Shown one piece after another: positions 52,003 to 61,680 of a stretch of 64,000 bases of DNA. A program made the position numbers and the translations under genes. Source of the DNA: Neptunomonas phycophila (lineage in GTDB: Bacteria > Pseudomonadota > Gammaproteobacteria > Pseudomonadales > Balneatricaceae); NCBI RefSeq assembly GCF_001922575.1, contig NZ_MRCI01000002.1, forward strand, positions 1 to 64,000, read 5' to 3'. Numbering within the stretch: the stretch's first letter is position 1; every line of letters starts with the position of its first letter. The notes under the pieces were generated by a model. The model saw only the letters and a program-made list of their open reading frames with translations. It did no database searches and was not told the origin of the DNA.

Positions 52003-52341
52003 CTATTTTCGAAGGAAGCACATCCAATCACCTTTATCATTACTGCCTTTGTAGCAATGGAAAAGGCTGAATTTTACGTCGAATTTAACCGAAAAATCCT
52101 TATTTCCATTCGTTTCGAAAGTGAAGTATTCGATGTGCTCTTTTTTTAACGTGCTTTTTAATTCGCCGCTAAGGCTAATTTCATTAATGGCTTCAGGGTA
52201 GTGACCATTACTTTCTTTAAACTTAATGACTTCATTAAATAAGAGATCCCCAGCTTCTTTTTGTGAGCTATATTTTTCATAGGCATTTGTTTCTAGAGAA
52301 ATTATTAGAAATAATAAACTAAATGATTTCAGGTGCTGCAT
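52003..52341 (-). CDS. small secreted protein, putative immunity partner
   Basis: A 112-residue protein with a signal peptide (SFSLLFLIISLETNAYE, cleavage near residue 20) and a charged, Lys/Glu-rich mature domain with two late cysteines (FHCYKG...WMCFLRK). No family recognised. It starts 23 bases inside the end of the RTX-like gene on the same strand, a close pairing typical of toxin-immunity genes. The signal peptide fits a periplasmic protein guarding against a cell-wall-directed toxin; this role is inferred. Confidence 0.6.
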   Translation of the reverse strand: MQHLKSFSLLFLIISLETNAYEKYSSQKEAGDLLFNEVIKFKESNGHYPEAINEISLSGELKSTLKKEHIEYFTFETNGNKDFSVKFDVKFSLFHCYKGSNDKGDWMCFLRK

Positions 52342-53653
52342 TTCCGCTTCCTTGAAGTAAGGATATGATATCTATATCGCTAATGTTATTTGAATAGAAT
52401 TCAATATTTTCAGGTTTATCAATGAATGGATTGTCTGGTTTTTCTGAGTCAATAAATATTTGATTTTCATCTTCAAATAAATCAGTAAGTGATATGTTGT
52501 CGTCCTCATATCTGAAGTAAATGTCTTGGACTATGCTATCTTTGTTGTTAATTATCGCTGTTGATTGTTCACCTACCAAATTGTAATTGTTATATTCACC
52601 CACATAGATGAAATTTAAGTCAATGCTTTCTATGTTTTGATCTACAAGACTGAATATTTCATCTACAGTAGATAATCCATCTGAGTTATTATCAACCCAA
52701 ACTTGGATTTCTTCAAAAGCATCGTCTTCTGAGTCAATTACTCGGTCCTTATTAGAGTCGAAAGAGCTTAGCTTTTCAAAGCCCTCACCTCGTTTTCCGC
52801 CAAAAAGCTCACTTTGGTTATCAACAATACCATTAATATTTTTGTCCAAAAAAAGAAAGCCGTCATCTGGGTTCAACCAACCAGTTCTCTCTTGTACTCC
52901 GTCATTATCAATGTCGAAGAAAGCTGTAGAGTCTTTAAGATTTATGGTATCTATTCCATCACTGTTTAAGTCTAAAACAATTGGTGATCCAAAATCTTCA
53001 TAGTCCAAAGTAAGTTCTTCAGCATAATCGGACTCCGATCCTTTTCCTAAGTATTCTTCTAGCAACTGCATGTAAGAAAATTCGTAAAGATAAAAGTCTC
53101 TTTGCATTCCGAATTCATTTACTAAGAAGTCTGCTATTGGGGCGCTAACCTTATAGTCTAATATATTGTAGGTAGACATAATATCAATCATGTCATTGTA
53201 TTCGTTGCCACATAAAAATGCTTCTACTTCGGCATAAGCTTTTGTAATGCTTGGGCCTTGAAGAAGGTAATTTGATAAGTTGTATCTTCCTAGCCCCATT
53301 ATTTGTAATGTCTCACCTATAAAAGTGACGCAGTTTCCACAGTTTAAATTGTATGTTCCATAACCTAAGTTTGTTTGATGTACTTTGCTATTAACAAAGT
53401 CAGTTAATAACTCATATTGGTTTGTTGATATATCAATATCCACCGAAGTGTGGCTATGTGGATGGGATTTAATTCTGTCAACAGAACTTAACGTCTCTTT
53501 ATAAACACCTCCAGAAATTCCATTCTTTATATCTATGGCGGAAACTGTAGTTCCATAAAATCCTTTAGATATATTATTTTCAAGGATTTCAATATTTACG
53601 TGACCTGTTACAGAATCAGTATACTGATGAATTCTTGCTGTATAAGTGCTCAT
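52319..53653 (-). CDS. RTX/GD-repeat protein with N-terminal permuted papain-like domain, putative toxin
   Basis: A 444-residue acidic protein. Residues ~1-130 carry His-rich SHPHSH (64-68) followed ~40 residues later by NLNCGNCVTFI, the His-then-Cys order of circularly permuted NlpC/P60 (LRAT-like) peptidases or amidases. Residues ~223-330 hold calcium-binding Asp/Gly motifs (DLNSDGIDT, DIDNDGVQERTGW, LDKNINGIVDNQSELFGG), well known from type I-secreted toxins. There is no signal peptide. The start at 53653 is behind GGAAAG; a first ATG at 53665 is possible. A Fur box lies upstream and a small secreted protein overlaps the end. No secretion genes are next to it. AT-rich compared with neighbours, a sign of transfer. 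Confidence 0.75.
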   Translation of the reverse strand: MSTYTARIHQYTDSVTGHVNIEILENNISKGFYGTTVSAIDIKNGISGGVYKETLSSVDRIKSHPHSHTSVDIDISTNQYELLTDFVNSKVHQTNLGYGTYNLNCGNCVTFIGETLQIMGLGRYNLSNYLLQGPSITKAYAEVEAFLCGNEYNDMIDIMSTYNILDYKVSAPIADFLVNEFGMQRDFYLYEFSYMQLLEEYLGKGSESDYAEELTLDYEDFGSPIVLDLNSDGIDTINLKDSTAFFDIDNDGVQERTGWLNPDDGFLFLDKNINGIVDNQSELFGGKRGEGFEKLSSFDSNKDRVIDSEDDAFEEIQVWVDNNSDGLSTVDEIFSLVDQNIESIDLNFIYVGEYNNYNLVGEQSTAIINNKDSIVQDIYFRYEDDNISLTDLFEDENQIFIDSEKPDNPFIDKPENIEFYSNNISDIDIISLLQGSGNAAPEII

Positions 53654-53677
53654 TAAACTTTCCATGTTATTGGTGGT

Positions 53678-53699
53678 GATAATGATAATGATAATTATT
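53678..53699. promoter_or_regulatory. Fur box upstream of the RTX-like gene
   Basis: Three GATAAT hexamers in a row followed by TATT; 16 of 19 positions match GATAATGATAATCATTATC. It lies 24 bases before the RTX-like start on the minus strand. This implies expression under iron limitation. Confidence 0.7.
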
Positions 53700-53815
53700 T
53701 CTTAGTTGGCCGTTGTCAAGACAATGTAAGTATTATTCCTTGTTTTTGTTGAGTCTTGCTCCTGAACGAGCAAGTTGCTGGTTGAGCGATAGTAGAATGA
53801 ACGGTTCGTGGACCT

Positions 53816-54355
53816 TCAGCGTCTGACCGGTCGCTTGTCGAGCTTTCGTTGTAGGGTTCGCCGGTGCATACCCAAGGCGCGCGCTGTAGCAGAAATATTG
53901 CCGTTATTCTCGGCTAGCACTTTGTTGATATGTTCCCATTCTAAGCGGTTAACCGACATAGGCGAGTTTGCCACGGGGGTGCTGGCATCTCCTGTTGGCT
54001 GGCTGTCTAAGGCGGCTAAAATTTCATCGGCATTGGCGGGCTTGGGTAAGTATTGGGTAGCACCGAGTTTGATGGCTTCGACAGCGGTATTAATGCTGGC
54101 GTAGCCGGTCAAAATAACGATTTTAATCGCGGGGTTAGCGGCTTTTAAATGTTCAATAATAGTAAGCCCCGAGGCGCCATCCATTTTTAGGTCTAAGGTG
54201 GCTTTGTCGGGGGTCCACGTCGTTAATAAGTCGGGTACAGCTTCTGCATTCTGGCAAACCTGCGTTTCAAACCCCCGCCTTGACATGGTACGAGCCAATA
54301 TATGCGTAAAAGTGGGGTCATCATCTACGATTAAAAACTTTTCAGTATCAACCAT
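53816..54355 (-). CDS. regA: RegA/PrrA/ActR-type response regulator
   Basis: A 179-residue regulator. The receiver domain has Asp pair VDDDPTF and phospho-acceptor Asp in TLDLKMDGASGL. A short linker leads to a Fis-type helix-turn-helix (NNGNISATARALGMHRRTLQRKLDKRP). It matches RegA/PrrA, the partner of redox sensor RegB. It begins 8 bases inside the end of regB, so the pair is one operon. Expected to control respiration, carbon and nitrogen genes with redox state. Confidence 0.93.
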   Translation of the reverse strand: MVDTEKFLIVDDDPTFTHILARTMSRRGFETQVCQNAEAVPDLLTTWTPDKATLDLKMDGASGLTIIEHLKAANPAIKIVILTGYASINTAVEAIKLGATQYLPKPANADEILAALDSQPTGDASTPVANSPMSVNRLEWEHINKVLAENNGNISATARALGMHRRTLQRKLDKRPVRR

Positions 54356-55595
54356 GAACAGCTCTCCGAGATAAACGCACTTCGGTAATAGTACCCGAGT
54401 CTTCTGCATTATAGAGTTGTACGTCGCCATCGTAACTTGCGATAGTCGATGACGTTAAAAATAGACCTATACCAAGCCCACCTCCTTTGGTGGTGATAAA
54501 GGGCTTTCCTAGCTGGTCGGCCTGCTCGATAGGTAGACCGGGGCCGAAGTCGCGAATGCGTATGAAAACATCGTCTTTATCCCACGTGAGGCTGATGCGT
54601 ATGCCTTGGGGGTTTGCGTCGGTAGCATTATTGAGTAGGTTGAGTATGGCTTGGCGCAGCGCTGTAGTACTGCGCAAATCAGGGGGTAAATCGGCCTTAA
54701 CATTTAGAGTGAAGGTGACTTCGGGGCGCGTTATCTTCCACTGTTCTATGATGTCTTGCATAAACTCAGTAGCCAAGGTCGTGTGCTCGCTGCTTTGTTC
54801 TTCTTCTACTGATCGAGCCATTTCTTTTAGTTTACCCGCGCATACTTGAACTTGCTGTTGAAGTAAGTCGAGGTCTTCTTGCTGTTCGGTATCGAGCCGG
54901 GGGTCTTTGCTCATTTCGTGTAGTAGCACTCGCATGGTGCCTAAAGGTGTGCCGAGTTCGTGAGCGGTGCCGGCAGCAATGGTGGCTAAAGACAGTAACT
55001 GCTGGTTGTGGATGGCTGTTTCGCGACTTTCAATGAGGGCCTTTTGTTGCGCCTGCAGAGAACGGTTAAGGTGTGTGATGAAGTAAGTAATGACAATTGC
55101 GGTCATTAAAAAGTTGATCCACATACCCACCATGTGGATATCTAAATAATCCGTGACACCGTGCTGGTGGCCAAACATGGGGGTAATGGGTACATAGTCA
55201 CGCAGCAGAATGCCGTACATGAGCGAGACTAGAATACCGATGATCCATATATAGCGGTTCTCAAGTGTCATCACCGCAATGATGAGAGGAATAAGCAGCA
55301 TGGATACAAAGGGATTAGTACCACCACCGGTGTGGTACAACAAAAAACCATAAATGATGCAATCTGCTAGCAGTTGGCTAAACAGTTCGAGTGAGGTCAC
55401 GGGGAAAGCGGAGTGTAGACGCGCGTAAGTGACTAAGTTAAGAAAGGCGAGCAGTAATAACGCACTTCCTGAGAACCAAGGTGATATAGGAAGGTGCAGG
55501 TATAAAATCGCGAAGGTTAGTGCGCATGTTTGCGCGCAAATAACGACAAACCGTATATATGTTAGTTGTAGCAAGGGTTGCTGATTGGCTGTCAA
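54348..55595 (-). CDS. regB: RegB/PrrB/ActS-type redox-sensing histidine kinase
   Basis: A 415-residue inner-membrane kinase with six N-terminal segments. The quinone-linked GGGTNPFVSML loop follows the RegB pattern. The H-box is in TIAAGTAHELGTPLGTMRVLLHEM, and a cysteine follows in QVQVCAGKLKEMARS, matching the redox-active Cys of RegB. The N, G1 and G2 boxes are present (NLLNNATDA, DFGPGLP, GGGLGIGLFL). Upstream of regA, overlapping by 8 bases. Confidence 0.93.
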   Translation of the reverse strand: MTANQQPLLQLTYIRFVVICAQTCALTFAILYLHLPISPWFSGSALLLLAFLNLVTYARLHSAFPVTSLELFSQLLADCIIYGFLLYHTGGGTNPFVSMLLIPLIIAVMTLENRYIWIIGILVSLMYGILLRDYVPITPMFGHQHGVTDYLDIHMVGMWINFLMTAIVITYFITHLNRSLQAQQKALIESRETAIHNQQLLSLATIAAGTAHELGTPLGTMRVLLHEMSKDPRLDTEQQEDLDLLQQQVQVCAGKLKEMARSVEEEQSSEHTTLATEFMQDIIEQWKITRPEVTFTLNVKADLPPDLRSTTALRQAILNLLNNATDANPQGIRISLTWDKDDVFIRIRDFGPGLPIEQADQLGKPFITTKGGGLGIGLFLTSSTIASYDGDVQLYNAEDSGTITEVRLSRRAVHG

Positions 55596-55726
55596 TGCTG
55601 GCTCCTACGCCTGCGAGATGAAGGTTGCCTGTATGTTAGCGTATTTTTCATTATAGCTAAGCTAAATGATGGAGCTAAGCGACATCTTGTCGCACAGTGC
55701 TGTGTTTCATGCGAATTAAAAAACGG

Positions 55727-55761
55727 TTGTAACTTAGTTTGTATGATGTATGATTTATTAC
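55727..55761 (+). promoter_or_regulatory. candidate GntR operator 1 (before tctC)
   Basis: A 35-bp segment starting TTGTAACTTAG and containing TTTGTATGATGTATGAT, 31 of 35 bases identical to the segment at 60606. It contains repeated TGTATG. It lies 113 bases before tctC and is the likely operator of the GntR regulator at 63060. Confidence 0.7.
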
Positions 55762-55873
55762 GAATTCGGTGGAGAGCTTCAATAGATAAACAAAGATTTA
55801 TTCATGTAGTTCTGCCAATAAAAGTCACTGAAGATACTTTTTTCTTACAAGAACAATTAACAGGAAAACGGTT

Positions 55874-56920
55874 ATGAAACGATTGCTCATTAGTGCACAA
55901 GCAGCTTTGCTTGCTGCAACGCTGACTGCACCACTTTACTCATTTGCTGATGACAACCCTATCCGCGGCAACATTCGCGTGGTTATTGGTTCTAAATCGA
56001 CAGGTGGTGATACTTACCAAGCGTCTTCAATTATTACGCAGGCCTTGGCTAAAAAAATAGACACAAACATTAAAGTCGATGCGGTTGGTTTTTCGGCGGC
56101 TTACAAGGCGCTAAAGCGAGTGCCCAATGGCAGCACGATTATGATCTTTCATGATCAAGCTTACTTAGGTGAGCTGTATGGCAAAAAAGGCTACGAGAAT
56201 CCGTTTGATAACTTCATCGTAGGCCAAACGTTTGCTACCAACCCAGGCAATGGTTATCTAGTACCTAAAAGCTCGCCTTATAAGAATATGGCAGAGGTCT
56301 TAGAAGCCGCTGGTAATGGTAAAGAAGTCCGTGTGGCTATTCAGCCGGGTGGGGTTTCTGAAATTGGTTTTACGGCCATGAAAAATGCCGTGCGTTTGGC
56401 GCATCCTGGCCAAGAGGATAATGTGGTAGCGCTAAATACCGGTTCTCAATCTGATAAAAACCAAGCACTATTTGATGGCCTTGCGGATGTGATCAACGGT
56501 AGCGTGCAAGCCAATGAGCAATACACTCGCTTACCTGCTGATGATCAAAAGGCGATGAGCTTTTTATGGTTGACTGCAAAAGGTTCAACGCTTGAACAGG
56601 CACATGAAGAAGGCTTAGGTGAAACAAGCCGTGAGCAACTATTATCGTTTGCAAACCCGGCTGTTGAAGTGCCTATGAGTGCCGATCAAAACTTCACATT
56701 CGATAAAGAGTTCTTCTTTATCTACAACAAGAAAACAGACCCTAAGGTGATTGCTTTTATCGATAAAGCGTTAACTGAAGTGTTTGCTGACGGCGAAGTG
56801 CAAGAAGAGCTGAAAAAGTCGTTCTTTATCCCTAATTTTCGCACCGCGGCTGATAGTCAGGCATACCTGAAAGGTAAGCGTGATCAGTATTCTTCGATTA
56901 TCAAAGCGTTGCAAAAATAA
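55874..56920 (+). CDS. tctC: tripartite tricarboxylate transporter substrate-binding protein
   Basis: A 348-residue periplasmic binding protein with a signal peptide (cleaved near SFAD, residue ~25) and the TctC text IRVVIGSKSTGGDTYQASSI, ALNTGSQSDKNQALFDGLAD and FFFIYNKKTDPKVIAFIDKAL. It delivers the substrate to TctBA. The operon contains galactarate and glucarate catabolic genes, so the substrate is probably D-glucarate/galactarate rather than citrate. An attenuator hairpin follows. Confidence 0.93.
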   Translation: MKRLLISAQAALLAATLTAPLYSFADDNPIRGNIRVVIGSKSTGGDTYQASSIITQALAKKIDTNIKVDAVGFSAAYKALKRVPNGSTIMIFHDQAYLGELYGKKGYENPFDNFIVGQTFATNPGNGYLVPKSSPYKNMAEVLEAAGNGKEVRVAIQPGGVSEIGFTAMKNAVRLAHPGQEDNVVALNTGSQSDKNQALFDGLADVINGSVQANEQYTRLPADDQKAMSFLWLTAKGSTLEQAHEEGLGETSREQLLSFANPAVEVPMSADQNFTFDKEFFFIYNKKTDPKVIAFIDKALTEVFADGEVQEELKKSFFIPNFRTAADSQAYLKGKRDQYSSIIKALQK

Positions 56921-56943
56921 GTAGCGCACAGCGCTAGTTGTAG

Positions 56944-56980
56944 GAAGTAGAGTTAGCTTTTGGGCTGCTCTACTTCTTTT
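56944..56980 (+). terminator. attenuator between tctC and tctB
   Basis: GAAGTAGAG (56944-56952) pairs with CTCTACTTC (56968-56976), with AGC/GCT inside, and four T residues follow. It would end most transcripts after tctC, giving an excess of binding protein over membrane subunits. Confidence 0.8.
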
Positions 56981-57010
56981 CGAATGACTTTAACTGTATT
57001 TGGAGTGGGT

Positions 57011-57454
57011 ATGGCTCAGTCACTCTCTTCCTTATTAGAGATAACGATCGATTTTGACCAGTCTCATCTCTACTTTCCTCGGATTGTAATGGTGCTTTTG
57101 GCGGTGTTGTTGCTCTGGATTGTAGTAAGTAATGTGGGCCGTATACGCGCTGCATTATCAGGTGAAGGAACGCGCTTTCAATTTTTCGAACCTCATGCTG
57201 ACAAGTTACGTTTAGTCGCGACGCTTGCATTAATCCCCTTATATTTTGTGTCCATGGATTCCATTGGCCAACTAATACCTAATATGGGGATGGGGTTCTT
57301 GCTGGCCTCTATACCGTTTATGTTCTTACTCTCTTTTGTATACCTGCATCAACGAACACCCAAGCTCATCATGCTTATTGGCGCCAATGCGATTATCGCA
57401 CCGCTATTTGTATGGTTCCTCTTGGGGCAAATGTTCAACATATCGTTACCGTAA
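57011..57454 (+). CDS. tctB: tripartite tricarboxylate transporter small membrane subunit
   Basis: A 147-residue protein with four membrane segments, the usual size and layout of TctB. I place the start at the ATG of 57011, 6 bases after GGAG; earlier in-frame starts would overlap the attenuator. It lies between tctC and tctA and forms the permease with TctA. Sequence conservation in this family is low, so the call leans on size, topology and position. Confidence 0.85.
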   Translation: MAQSLSSLLEITIDFDQSHLYFPRIVMVLLAVLLLWIVVSNVGRIRAALSGEGTRFQFFEPHADKLRLVATLALIPLYFVSMDSIGQLIPNMGMGFLLASIPFMFLLSFVYLHQRTPKLIMLIGANAIIAPLFVWFLLGQMFNISLP

Positions 57455-57475
57455 AGTAGGGCACAGGAGACTCAT

Positions 57476-58975
57476 ATGGAATTTTTTGATCTATTATCGC
57501 CGGTGTTTTTTTTACTAGCGGCAGCGGGTGCTGTGGTTGGTATTATCTTCGGTGCGATACCCGGTATGACAGCAACCATGGCTGTGGCTGTGTGTTTGCC
57601 GTTAACTTATTCGTTAGGCTTACAAGAAGGGTTGGCTCTGCTGCTTGGTTTGTACGTGGGCGGGATATCTGGCGGCCTAGTTCCGGCCATACTATTGAAT
57701 ATCCCTGGTACGCCGTCTTCTATTACCACCACGTTTGATGGCTATCCAATGGCGCAAAAAGGTGAAGCTGAGCGAGCGCTTAAGATTTGTATAGTGGCGT
57801 CTTTATTTGGCGGCTTGTTCAGTGCGGTTGTGCTGTTTTTCTTTGCACCACTGTTATCAGACTTTGCGATCAAGTTCTCGTATGTTGAGAAGTTTTTGAT
57901 GATTTTGTTCGCACTTACTGTCATAGCATCATTATCAAGAAACATGCTGGTCGGTATATTCAGTGGTCTTATTGGGGTGTTCTTGAGCTTGATTGGTACT
58001 TACGACGTGTCTAACGGAGGCAATGGCGAATACCGTTTAATGTTCGAATTCATGGAACCTTATTTAGAATCCGGTTTTTCTTTGCTGCCTGTGTTAATCG
58101 GCTTATTCGGTATTGCGACCATTATCGAGCAAGCCGAGAAAGGCGTGAAAGAAGAAAGTGCTGAACGTAAAGTGCAGCTATCCAATGGCGCGCCGTTCCA
58201 GTTTCGTGTGTTCCGTAATCAGTTCGTCAATTTAGTACGTTCATCCACCATTGGGACCTTCATTGGCATGTTGCCAGGCATTGGAGGCAGTGCCGCTTCT
58301 GTATTGGCATATACACAGCAAAAGAACTTATCTAAAAACCCTGAGAAAATGGGTAAAGGTGCGCCAGAAGGTTTGGTTGCATCTGAGTCGGCTAACAACG
58401 GGTTAACTGGTGGTGCACTGATTCCTTTATTGTCACTGGGCATCCCTGGCGATAGCACAACGGCGGTATTGATCGGTGCGTTTACCCTGCAAGGGTTACA
58501 AGTAGGGCCATTGTTTATCGGTGAAAATATCGATACATGGTACGCCATGATCACGGCTTTACTGTTTGCAAACCTAGTTATGTTTGCAGTGATGTTTTAC
58601 GCCATTCGCTATATCGCTAAAGTCGTTTTAGTGCCTAAGTTCATTCTTTATCCCATCATTATCATGATGTGTGTTGTGGGTGCCTATGCCATTAATTACG
58701 GCATTATGTTTGATGTGTGGACCTTGTTGATTTTTGGTGTATTTGGGTGGGTCGCGACGAAGATCGGCTTAGAAATAGCGCCTTTAGTGATTGGCTTTAT
58801 CTTAGGTGGATCAGCTGAGGTGTACTTTGTTAAGAGTTTAGAGTCTTACGGCACGTTAACGATCTTTTTCACCAAAAGCCCCATTGCAGTTGCTCTATGG
58901 CTGTTGATTTTAGCATCTGTTGTCTTTTCTATTTTGGTTCATCGTAAATCCAAAGCAGCAAAAGCGTCTGTTTAA
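57476..58975 (+). CDS. tctA: tripartite tricarboxylate transporter large membrane subunit
   Basis: A 499-residue permease with about 12 membrane segments and the TctA signatures [40 protein letters not shown] and [20 protein letters not shown]. It follows tctB by 21 bases and precedes garD by 25. It completes a three-part uptake system likely serving D-glucarate or galactarate. Confidence 0.95.
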   Translation: MEFFDLLSPVFFLLAAAGAVVGIIFGAIPGMTATMAVAVCLPLTYSLGLQEGLALLLGLYVGGISGGLVPAILLNIPGTPSSITTTFDGYPMAQKGEAERALKICIVASLFGGLFSAVVLFFFAPLLSDFAIKFSYVEKFLMILFALTVIASLSRNMLVGIFSGLIGVFLSLIGTYDVSNGGNGEYRLMFEFMEPYLESGFSLLPVLIGLFGIATIIEQAEKGVKEESAERKVQLSNGAPFQFRVFRNQFVNLVRSSTIGTFIGMLPGIGGSAASVLAYTQQKNLSKNPEKMGKGAPEGLVASESANNGLTGGALIPLLSLGIPGDSTTAVLIGAFTLQGLQVGPLFIGENIDTWYAMITALLFANLVMFAVMFYAIRYIAKVVLVPKFILYPIIIMMCVVGAYAINYGIMFDVWTLLIFGVFGWVATKIGLEIAPLVIGFILGGSAEVYFVKSLESYGTLTIFFTKSPIAVALWLLILASVVFSILVHRKSKAAKASV

Positions 58976-59000
58976 CCTTGATGACATAGGAATAATGACC

Positions 59001-60581
59001 ATGAGTGAAGTAACGAGCCCTTATTCAACAATCAAGGTTCACCCAAACGACAACGTCGTTATTGTAATTAACCAAGGCGGTGCGCCTGCGGGTGCCGTTT
59101 TGGATGATGGGATCACATTGGTAGAAGCGATTCCGCAAGGCCATAAATTAGCCCTTAGCCACATCAAAAAAGGGGGGGAAGTGCGACGCTATAACGAGGT
59201 GGTAGGGTACGCCAAGCATGATATTCAACAAGGGTCTTGGGTTTCAGAGGCCGTTGTGGATATGCCAACGCCGCCTAAGTTGGCCGATTTGCCTTTAGCC
59301 ACCCGTGCCAAGCCAAACGTAGAGCCGCTTGAGGGTTATACCTTTGAAGGCTATCGCAATGCGGATGGTAGTGTGGGAACAAAAAACCTACTCGGTATCA
59401 GTACCAGTGTGCAATGTGTGGCGGGTATCACTGAGTATGTGGTGAAGCTCATTAAGCAAACACTCTTGCCCAAGTTCCCCAATGTGGATGGTGTCGTCGC
59501 CTTGAATCATACCTATGGTTGTGGGGTTGCCATAACGGCACCGGCGGCTATCGTGCCGATTAGAACGCTACAGAATATCGCCAAGAACCCTAATTTTGGT
59601 GGAGAGGTAATGGTCGTTGGCTTAGGTTGTGAGAAGTTATCACCTTCGCGGTTATTAGAAATCGACGAGGCCCAAACGATTAACTTATTACCTAACTCGG
59701 ATGCAGCAAAAATGCTGCAAGACCATGTTGTAAGTTTGCAAGATGAAAACCACCATGGCTTTCAAGACATGGTTGATCACATTATGGAAATGGCTGAATC
59801 TCACCTTGAGCGTTTAAATCAGCGGCGTCGAGAAACATGTCCGATATCCGAGCTGGTGGTCGGCATGCAATGTGGTGGCAGTGATGCCTTTTCGGGGGTT
59901 ACCGCCAATCCTGCCGTTGGTATTGCATCGGATTTAATCGTGCGTGCCGGCGGTTCTGTCATGTTTTCAGAAGTCTCCGAAGTACGTGATGCTATCCATT
60001 TATTAACGCCACGGGCAGAAACCGTGGAGGTTGGAAAAGCCCTGTTGCGTGAAATGCAGTGGTTTGATGACTATTTAAGCCAAGGTCAGGCTGATCGTAG
60101 CGCTAATACAACCCCCGGAAATAAAAAGGGTGGCTTGAATAACATCGTTGAAAAATCGTTGGGGTCGATCACTAAATCCGGTAATAGCTCAATCGTTGAT
60201 GTATTAAGTCCTGGTGAGCGGATACGCAAACGGGGTTTGAACTTTGCGGCCACACCGGCCAGTGACTTTATTTGCGGTACTTTGCAGTTTGCTTCAGGTA
60301 TGAATATTCAAGTTTTTACTACGGGGCGTGGCACACCGTACGGCCTTGAAGTAGCGCCAGTCATTAAAGTGTCAACCAACTCGACATTAGGTAAGCGTTG
60401 GCATGATTTGATCGATCTGGATGCGGGACGAATCGCTACCAAAGAGATCACGCTGGAAGAGGCCGGTTGGGAGCTCTTTCATATGATTATTGAGGTCGCT
60501 AGCGGTCGCCAGCAAGTCGCCGCCGATAAACTGGGTTTACATAACGACTTGGTTCTTTTTAACCCTGCTCCGGTGACTTAA
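59001..60581 (+). CDS. garD: galactarate dehydratase
   Basis: Dehydrates galactarate (mucate) to 5-keto-4-deoxy-D-glucarate. The 526-residue length equals E. coli GarD (523). It has an N-terminal SAF-like domain ([20 protein letters not shown]), then the UxaA/GarD core ([55 protein letters not shown]). I choose the ATG at 59001, 9 bases after AGGA; an ATG at 58995 is too close. Last gene of tctCBA-garD. Confidence 0.95.
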   Translation: MSEVTSPYSTIKVHPNDNVVIVINQGGAPAGAVLDDGITLVEAIPQGHKLALSHIKKGGEVRRYNEVVGYAKHDIQQGSWVSEAVVDMPTPPKLADLPLATRAKPNVEPLEGYTFEGYRNADGSVGTKNLLGISTSVQCVAGITEYVVKLIKQTLLPKFPNVDGVVALNHTYGCGVAITAPAAIVPIRTLQNIAKNPNFGGEVMVVGLGCEKLSPSRLLEIDEAQTINLLPNSDAAKMLQDHVVSLQDENHHGFQDMVDHIMEMAESHLERLNQRRRETCPISELVVGMQCGGSDAFSGVTANPAVGIASDLIVRAGGSVMFSEVSEVRDAIHLLTPRAETVEVGKALLREMQWFDDYLSQGQADRSANTTPGNKKGGLNNIVEKSLGSITKSGNSSIVDVLSPGERIRKRGLNFAATPASDFICGTLQFASGMNIQVFTTGRGTPYGLEVAPVIKVSTNSTLGKRWHDLIDLDAGRIATKEITLEEAGWELFHMIIEVASGRQQVAADKLGLHNDLVLFNPAPVT

Positions 60582-60605
60582 AGCACGAAATATCGATGTT
60601 TCATC

Positions 60606-60640
60606 TTGTAACTTGGATTGTATGTTGTATGATGTATTAC
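60606..60640 (+). promoter_or_regulatory. candidate GntR operator 2 (before kdgD)
   Basis: A 35-bp segment starting TTGTAACTTGG and containing ATTGTATGTTGTATGATG, 31 of 35 identical to operator 1. TTGTATGATGTATTACAA at its end is an interrupted palindrome. It lies 102 bases before kdgD. Confidence 0.7.
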
Positions 60641-60741
60641 AAATAACATAATATATTGGTCTAGCACCAATGATTCCGACTGACTCACAGTCGCTAATGT
60701 GAGCGGCTGAAAAATCTGAATAAAAATTGAGGATAGAAAAT

Positions 60742-61653
60742 ATGAGCTTTTCTTTAGAGAACATTCGTCAAGCGTTAGGTGATGGTCTTTTATCGTTCCC
60801 AGTCACTGACTTTGATAGCAATGGCCAATTTAACGCCGACACCTATCGTCAGCGTTTGGAATGGTTTGTAGAACAGGGTGTATCCTCAATTTTTGTTGCT
60901 GGTGGCACGGGTGAGTTCTTTTCGTTAGATATGTCTGACTATGAGCAAATCGTGAAGGTGGCAGTAGAAACGGTCGCTGGAAGGGTACCGGTGATCGCAT
61001 CAGCAGGACGCAGTGTGGCGGATGCTAAACGTTACGTAAAAGTGGCAGAAGAAGCTGGTTGTGACGGTATCTTGTTAATGCCTCCATTTTTAACTGAATG
61101 TCCAGAAGACGGTATCGTGCAATACGCTACTGAAATTATGCAAAGCAGCTCAATTCAGTTTATCTACTATAACCGTGGAAACGGTATTCTGGGGACGGAC
61201 TCTGTCCAAAAACTAGCTGACGAAAATCCTAATTTGGTCGCACTCAAAGATGGCGTGGGCAATATTGCGATGCTAAACGACACCATTAAAACGGTTGGCG
61301 ACCGCTTGGTTTACATAGGTGGCGTGCCAACAGCTGAGATTTTTGCTGAGGGCTACTTATCGATTGGCGTAAATACTTACTCATCGGCTGTTTTTAATTT
61401 TATGCCAGAGATGGCTATGAAGTTTTACACAGCGTTACGTGCAGGCGATAAAGCGACGGTTACTTCGATTATTCAAGATTTCTTTATTCCATTTTGTCGA
61501 TTACGCGACGAGAAGAAAGGTTATGCCGTGAGCTTAATAAAGGCGGGCGCCGCTATTATCGGCCGCCCTGCGGGTTCAGTTCGCGCACCCTTAACTGATC
61601 CTAGCGATGCACATTACGCAGCGTTGAAAAAAATTATCGACGCAAATTTATAA
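60742..61653 (+). CDS. kdgD: 5-dehydro-4-deoxyglucarate dehydratase
   Basis: Converts 5-keto-4-deoxyglucarate to 2,5-dioxovalerate (2-oxoglutarate semialdehyde), with loss of water and CO2. A 303-residue DapA/NAL-family barrel: FVAGGTGEFFSLDMSDYEQIV near the start and the Schiff-base Lys in NLVALKDGVGN, with IYYNRGNGIL carrying the Tyr. The start at 60742 follows GAGGATAG. The presence of KdgD rather than GarL shows the semialdehyde route is used. Confidence 0.96.
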   Translation: MSFSLENIRQALGDGLLSFPVTDFDSNGQFNADTYRQRLEWFVEQGVSSIFVAGGTGEFFSLDMSDYEQIVKVAVETVAGRVPVIASAGRSVADAKRYVKVAEEAGCDGILLMPPFLTECPEDGIVQYATEIMQSSSIQFIYYNRGNGILGTDSVQKLADENPNLVALKDGVGNIAMLNDTIKTVGDRLVYIGGVPTAEIFAEGYLSIGVNTYSSAVFNFMPEMAMKFYTALRAGDKATVTSIIQDFFIPFCRLRDEKKGYAVSLIKAGAAIIGRPAGSVRAPLTDPSDAHYAALKKIIDANL

Positions 61654-61680
61654 ACATAATTATCGGTAAGAGAGTTCACC

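Noticed and set aside
55578-55877. 99-residue open frame before tctC
   Set aside because: It crosses the probable operator and promoter, has no ribosome-binding site, reads as Cys/Leu-rich nonsense and overlaps the tctC start.
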